Assembly (NCBI GenBank): GCA_030834835.1
Contig: JAUQXD010001337.1
Coordinates: 1 to 7,448 of the forward strand
Source of the DNA: Thermoflexales bacterium
Lineage (GTDB): Bacteria; Chloroflexota; Anaerolineae; Fen-1058
Direction of reading: 5' to 3'
DNA length: 7,448 nucleotides
This document shows, one piece after another, positions 6,587-7,448 of this stretch. Below the pieces are notes generated by a model. It ran no database searches. It was not told the DNA's origin and was given only the letters and a program-made list of their open reading frames with translations. The position numbers and the translations under genes are program-made. The stretch's first letter is position 1. Every line of letters begins with the position of its first letter.

Positions 6587-7447
6587 CTACTTTCCCTCCG
6601 GCCACTGCTCACACGTCTTATGATAGCGATCGCCACGCTCCCCAAAGTATTGCCTCCATTCGGACTGTGTTAGGTTACGGCCTACAATCTGGCAGATACG
6701 GACAATCCACGACTCTGGATCAACGTCCCATAGTATGATGCTCGTGTCCCTACTCCCTGAGGCCAGCGTCTTGCCACCCGAGCTGAAGGCCACACTGGTC
6801 ACCGCATCGGTGTGCCCAATAAGGGGTTCGCCCAGGCGCTGACGCATCGCCACGTTCCACAGGATGATGCTCTTGTCCCCACTGCCCGAGGCCAGCATCT
6901 TGCCGTCTGGGCTGAAGGCGAGGCTGGTCACCCAGGCAGTGTGCCCGATAAGGGGTTCGCCCAGGCGCTGGCGCGTCGCCGCATCCCACAGGATGACGCT
7001 CCAATCCCCACCGCCTGAGGCCAGCGTCTTGCCATCCGGGCTGAAGGCGATACTGTACACTAATCTGGTGTGCCCAGTGAGGGGGGTGCCCGAGCGCTGA
7101 CGCGTCGCCGCATCCCACAGGATGACGTTCCCATCCCCACCGCCTGAGGCCAGCATCTTGCCATCCGGGCTGAAGGCCACGCTATTCACCCAGTCAGTGT
7201 GCCCAACAAGAGGTTCGCCCAGGCGTTGGCGCGTCGCCGCATCCCACAGGATGACGCTCCCATCCCTACTGCCCGAGGCCAGCATCTTGCCGTCTGGGCT
7301 GAAGGCCACACTTTCCACTGCACCAGAATGACCGGTGAGCGTACCGATGGACTTCTGCTGCGCCACGTTCCACAGGATGACACTCCCATCCCCACCGCCC
7401 GAGGCCAGCGTTTTGCCATCCGGGCTGAAGGCGATGCTGTACACATA
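6587..7447 (-). CDS. WD40 beta-propeller protein, C-terminal part (N-terminus off window)
   Basis: The frame runs in from the right edge. The codon before the GTG at 7444 is still open (Y), and that GTG falls inside a WD40 strand ('VYSIAFSPDG'), so it is not a start. Six blades are visible. Counted from that GTG, the 'AFSPDG' phenylalanines fall at residues 6, 48, 91, 134, 177 and 220, and the matching 'ILW[DN]' tryptophans at 25, 67, 110, 153, 196 and 239, a 42-43 residue period with 'GH[TS]' between blades. The last blade has SSGG where the others have SPDG. After it comes a tail with 'ESWIVRICQIVGRNLTQSEW' and 'YHKTCEQWP', a C-terminus I know from bacterial WD40 proteins often fused to STAND NTPases or Ser/Thr kinases; the upstream domain cannot be seen. 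The propeller likely binds proteins. The gene converges on hsdR and is a separate transcription unit. The C-terminal stop (TAG at 6587-6589) is clear. Confidence 0.93.
   Translation of the reverse strand, partial: YVYSIAFSPDGKTLASGGGDGSVILWNVAQQKSIGTLTGHSGAVESVAFSPDGKMLASGSRDGSVILWDAATRQRLGEPLVGHTDWVNSVAFSPDGKMLASGGGDGNVILWDAATRQRSGTPLTGHTRLVYSIAFSPDGKTLASGGGDWSVILWDAATRQRLGEPLIGHTAWVTSLAFSPDGKMLASGSGDKSIILWNVAMRQRLGEPLIGHTDAVTSVAFSSGGKTLASGSRDTSIILWDVDPESWIVRICQIVGRNLTQSEWRQYFGERGDRYHKTCEQWPEGK
6722..7447 (-). repeat. Six tandem 126-129-base WD40-coding repeats
   Basis: The propeller DNA is a head-to-tail array with an exact 129-base period, except for the rightmost unit, which is three bases shorter. 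The three central units share an identical 26-base run starting at 6973, 7102 and 7231. Two outer units carry an alternative version with GCCACGTTCCACAGGATGA (around 6850 and 7362), encoding NVA instead of DAA. The array continues off the right edge. Units are far more alike than fold constraint alone would require, which points to recent duplication or gene conversion. Confidence 0.92.
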
Positions 7448-7448
7448 G

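Noticed and set aside
7442..7444. GTG at 7444 as the WD40 gene start
   Set aside because: It falls in the middle of a WD40 strand, the upstream codon is open, and a six-blade fragment with no N-terminal part would be unusual.
6722..7447. Regular repeats as a CRISPR array
   Set aside because: The 129-base units are contiguous coding repeats for WD40 blades, with no unique spacers between short identical repeats.

Overview
The window is a slice of a bacterial defence-type locus, about 60% G+C in its coding body. It most likely comes from Chloroflexota (green non-sulfur bacteria) or a similar multi-domain-rich lineage such as filamentous cyanobacteria. The taxonomic guess rests on three things: an NB-ARC/TPR protein with the N-terminal 'GGDVVGRDKI' signature, a WD40 protein with near-identical blades and a 'NLT..EW..Y' tail, and a CCCTCACCC...GGGTGAGGG palindromic repeat. 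It is an inference from family habits, not from any marker gene.

Layout, left to right. Bases 2-1159 (+) are the 3' part of hsdS, the DNA-specificity subunit of a type I restriction-modification system; its 5' end lies off the window. Bases 1182-3227 (+) encode a 681-residue STAND-type NTPase (NB-ARC) with C-terminal TPR repeats. Bases 3255-6515 (+) encode a complete HsdR, the motor/endonuclease subunit. The three genes share one strand with gaps of 22 and 27 bases, so they look like one operon; hsdM is not in the window and presumably lies upstream of hsdS. After a 71-base convergent gap, bases 6587-7447 (-) hold the C-terminal end of a WD40 beta-propeller protein whose N-terminus lies off the right edge.

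How it may work together: HsdS with the unseen HsdM would recognise and methylate a bipartite target, and HsdR would translocate and cleave unmodified DNA. The NB-ARC/TPR gene sits inside the operon between hsdS and hsdR. It has a complete nucleotide switch and a repeat sensor but no recognisable effector domain, so a role as a partner or sensor of the restriction system is plausible but unproven. The WD40 gene is a separate transcription unit and belongs to a class often fused to STAND NTPases or kinases.

Most notable points: the NB-ARC/TPR gene inside an hsd operon; a 60-base three-stem palindromic repeat lying in frame inside hsdR as 20 extra codons; WD40 blades that are mosaics of each other at silent sites, with amino-acid differences clustered at predicted surface positions; and a sharp G+C mosaic in hsdS that marks its target recognition domains. 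No RNA gene, CRISPR array, insertion sequence or convincing promoter was seen.
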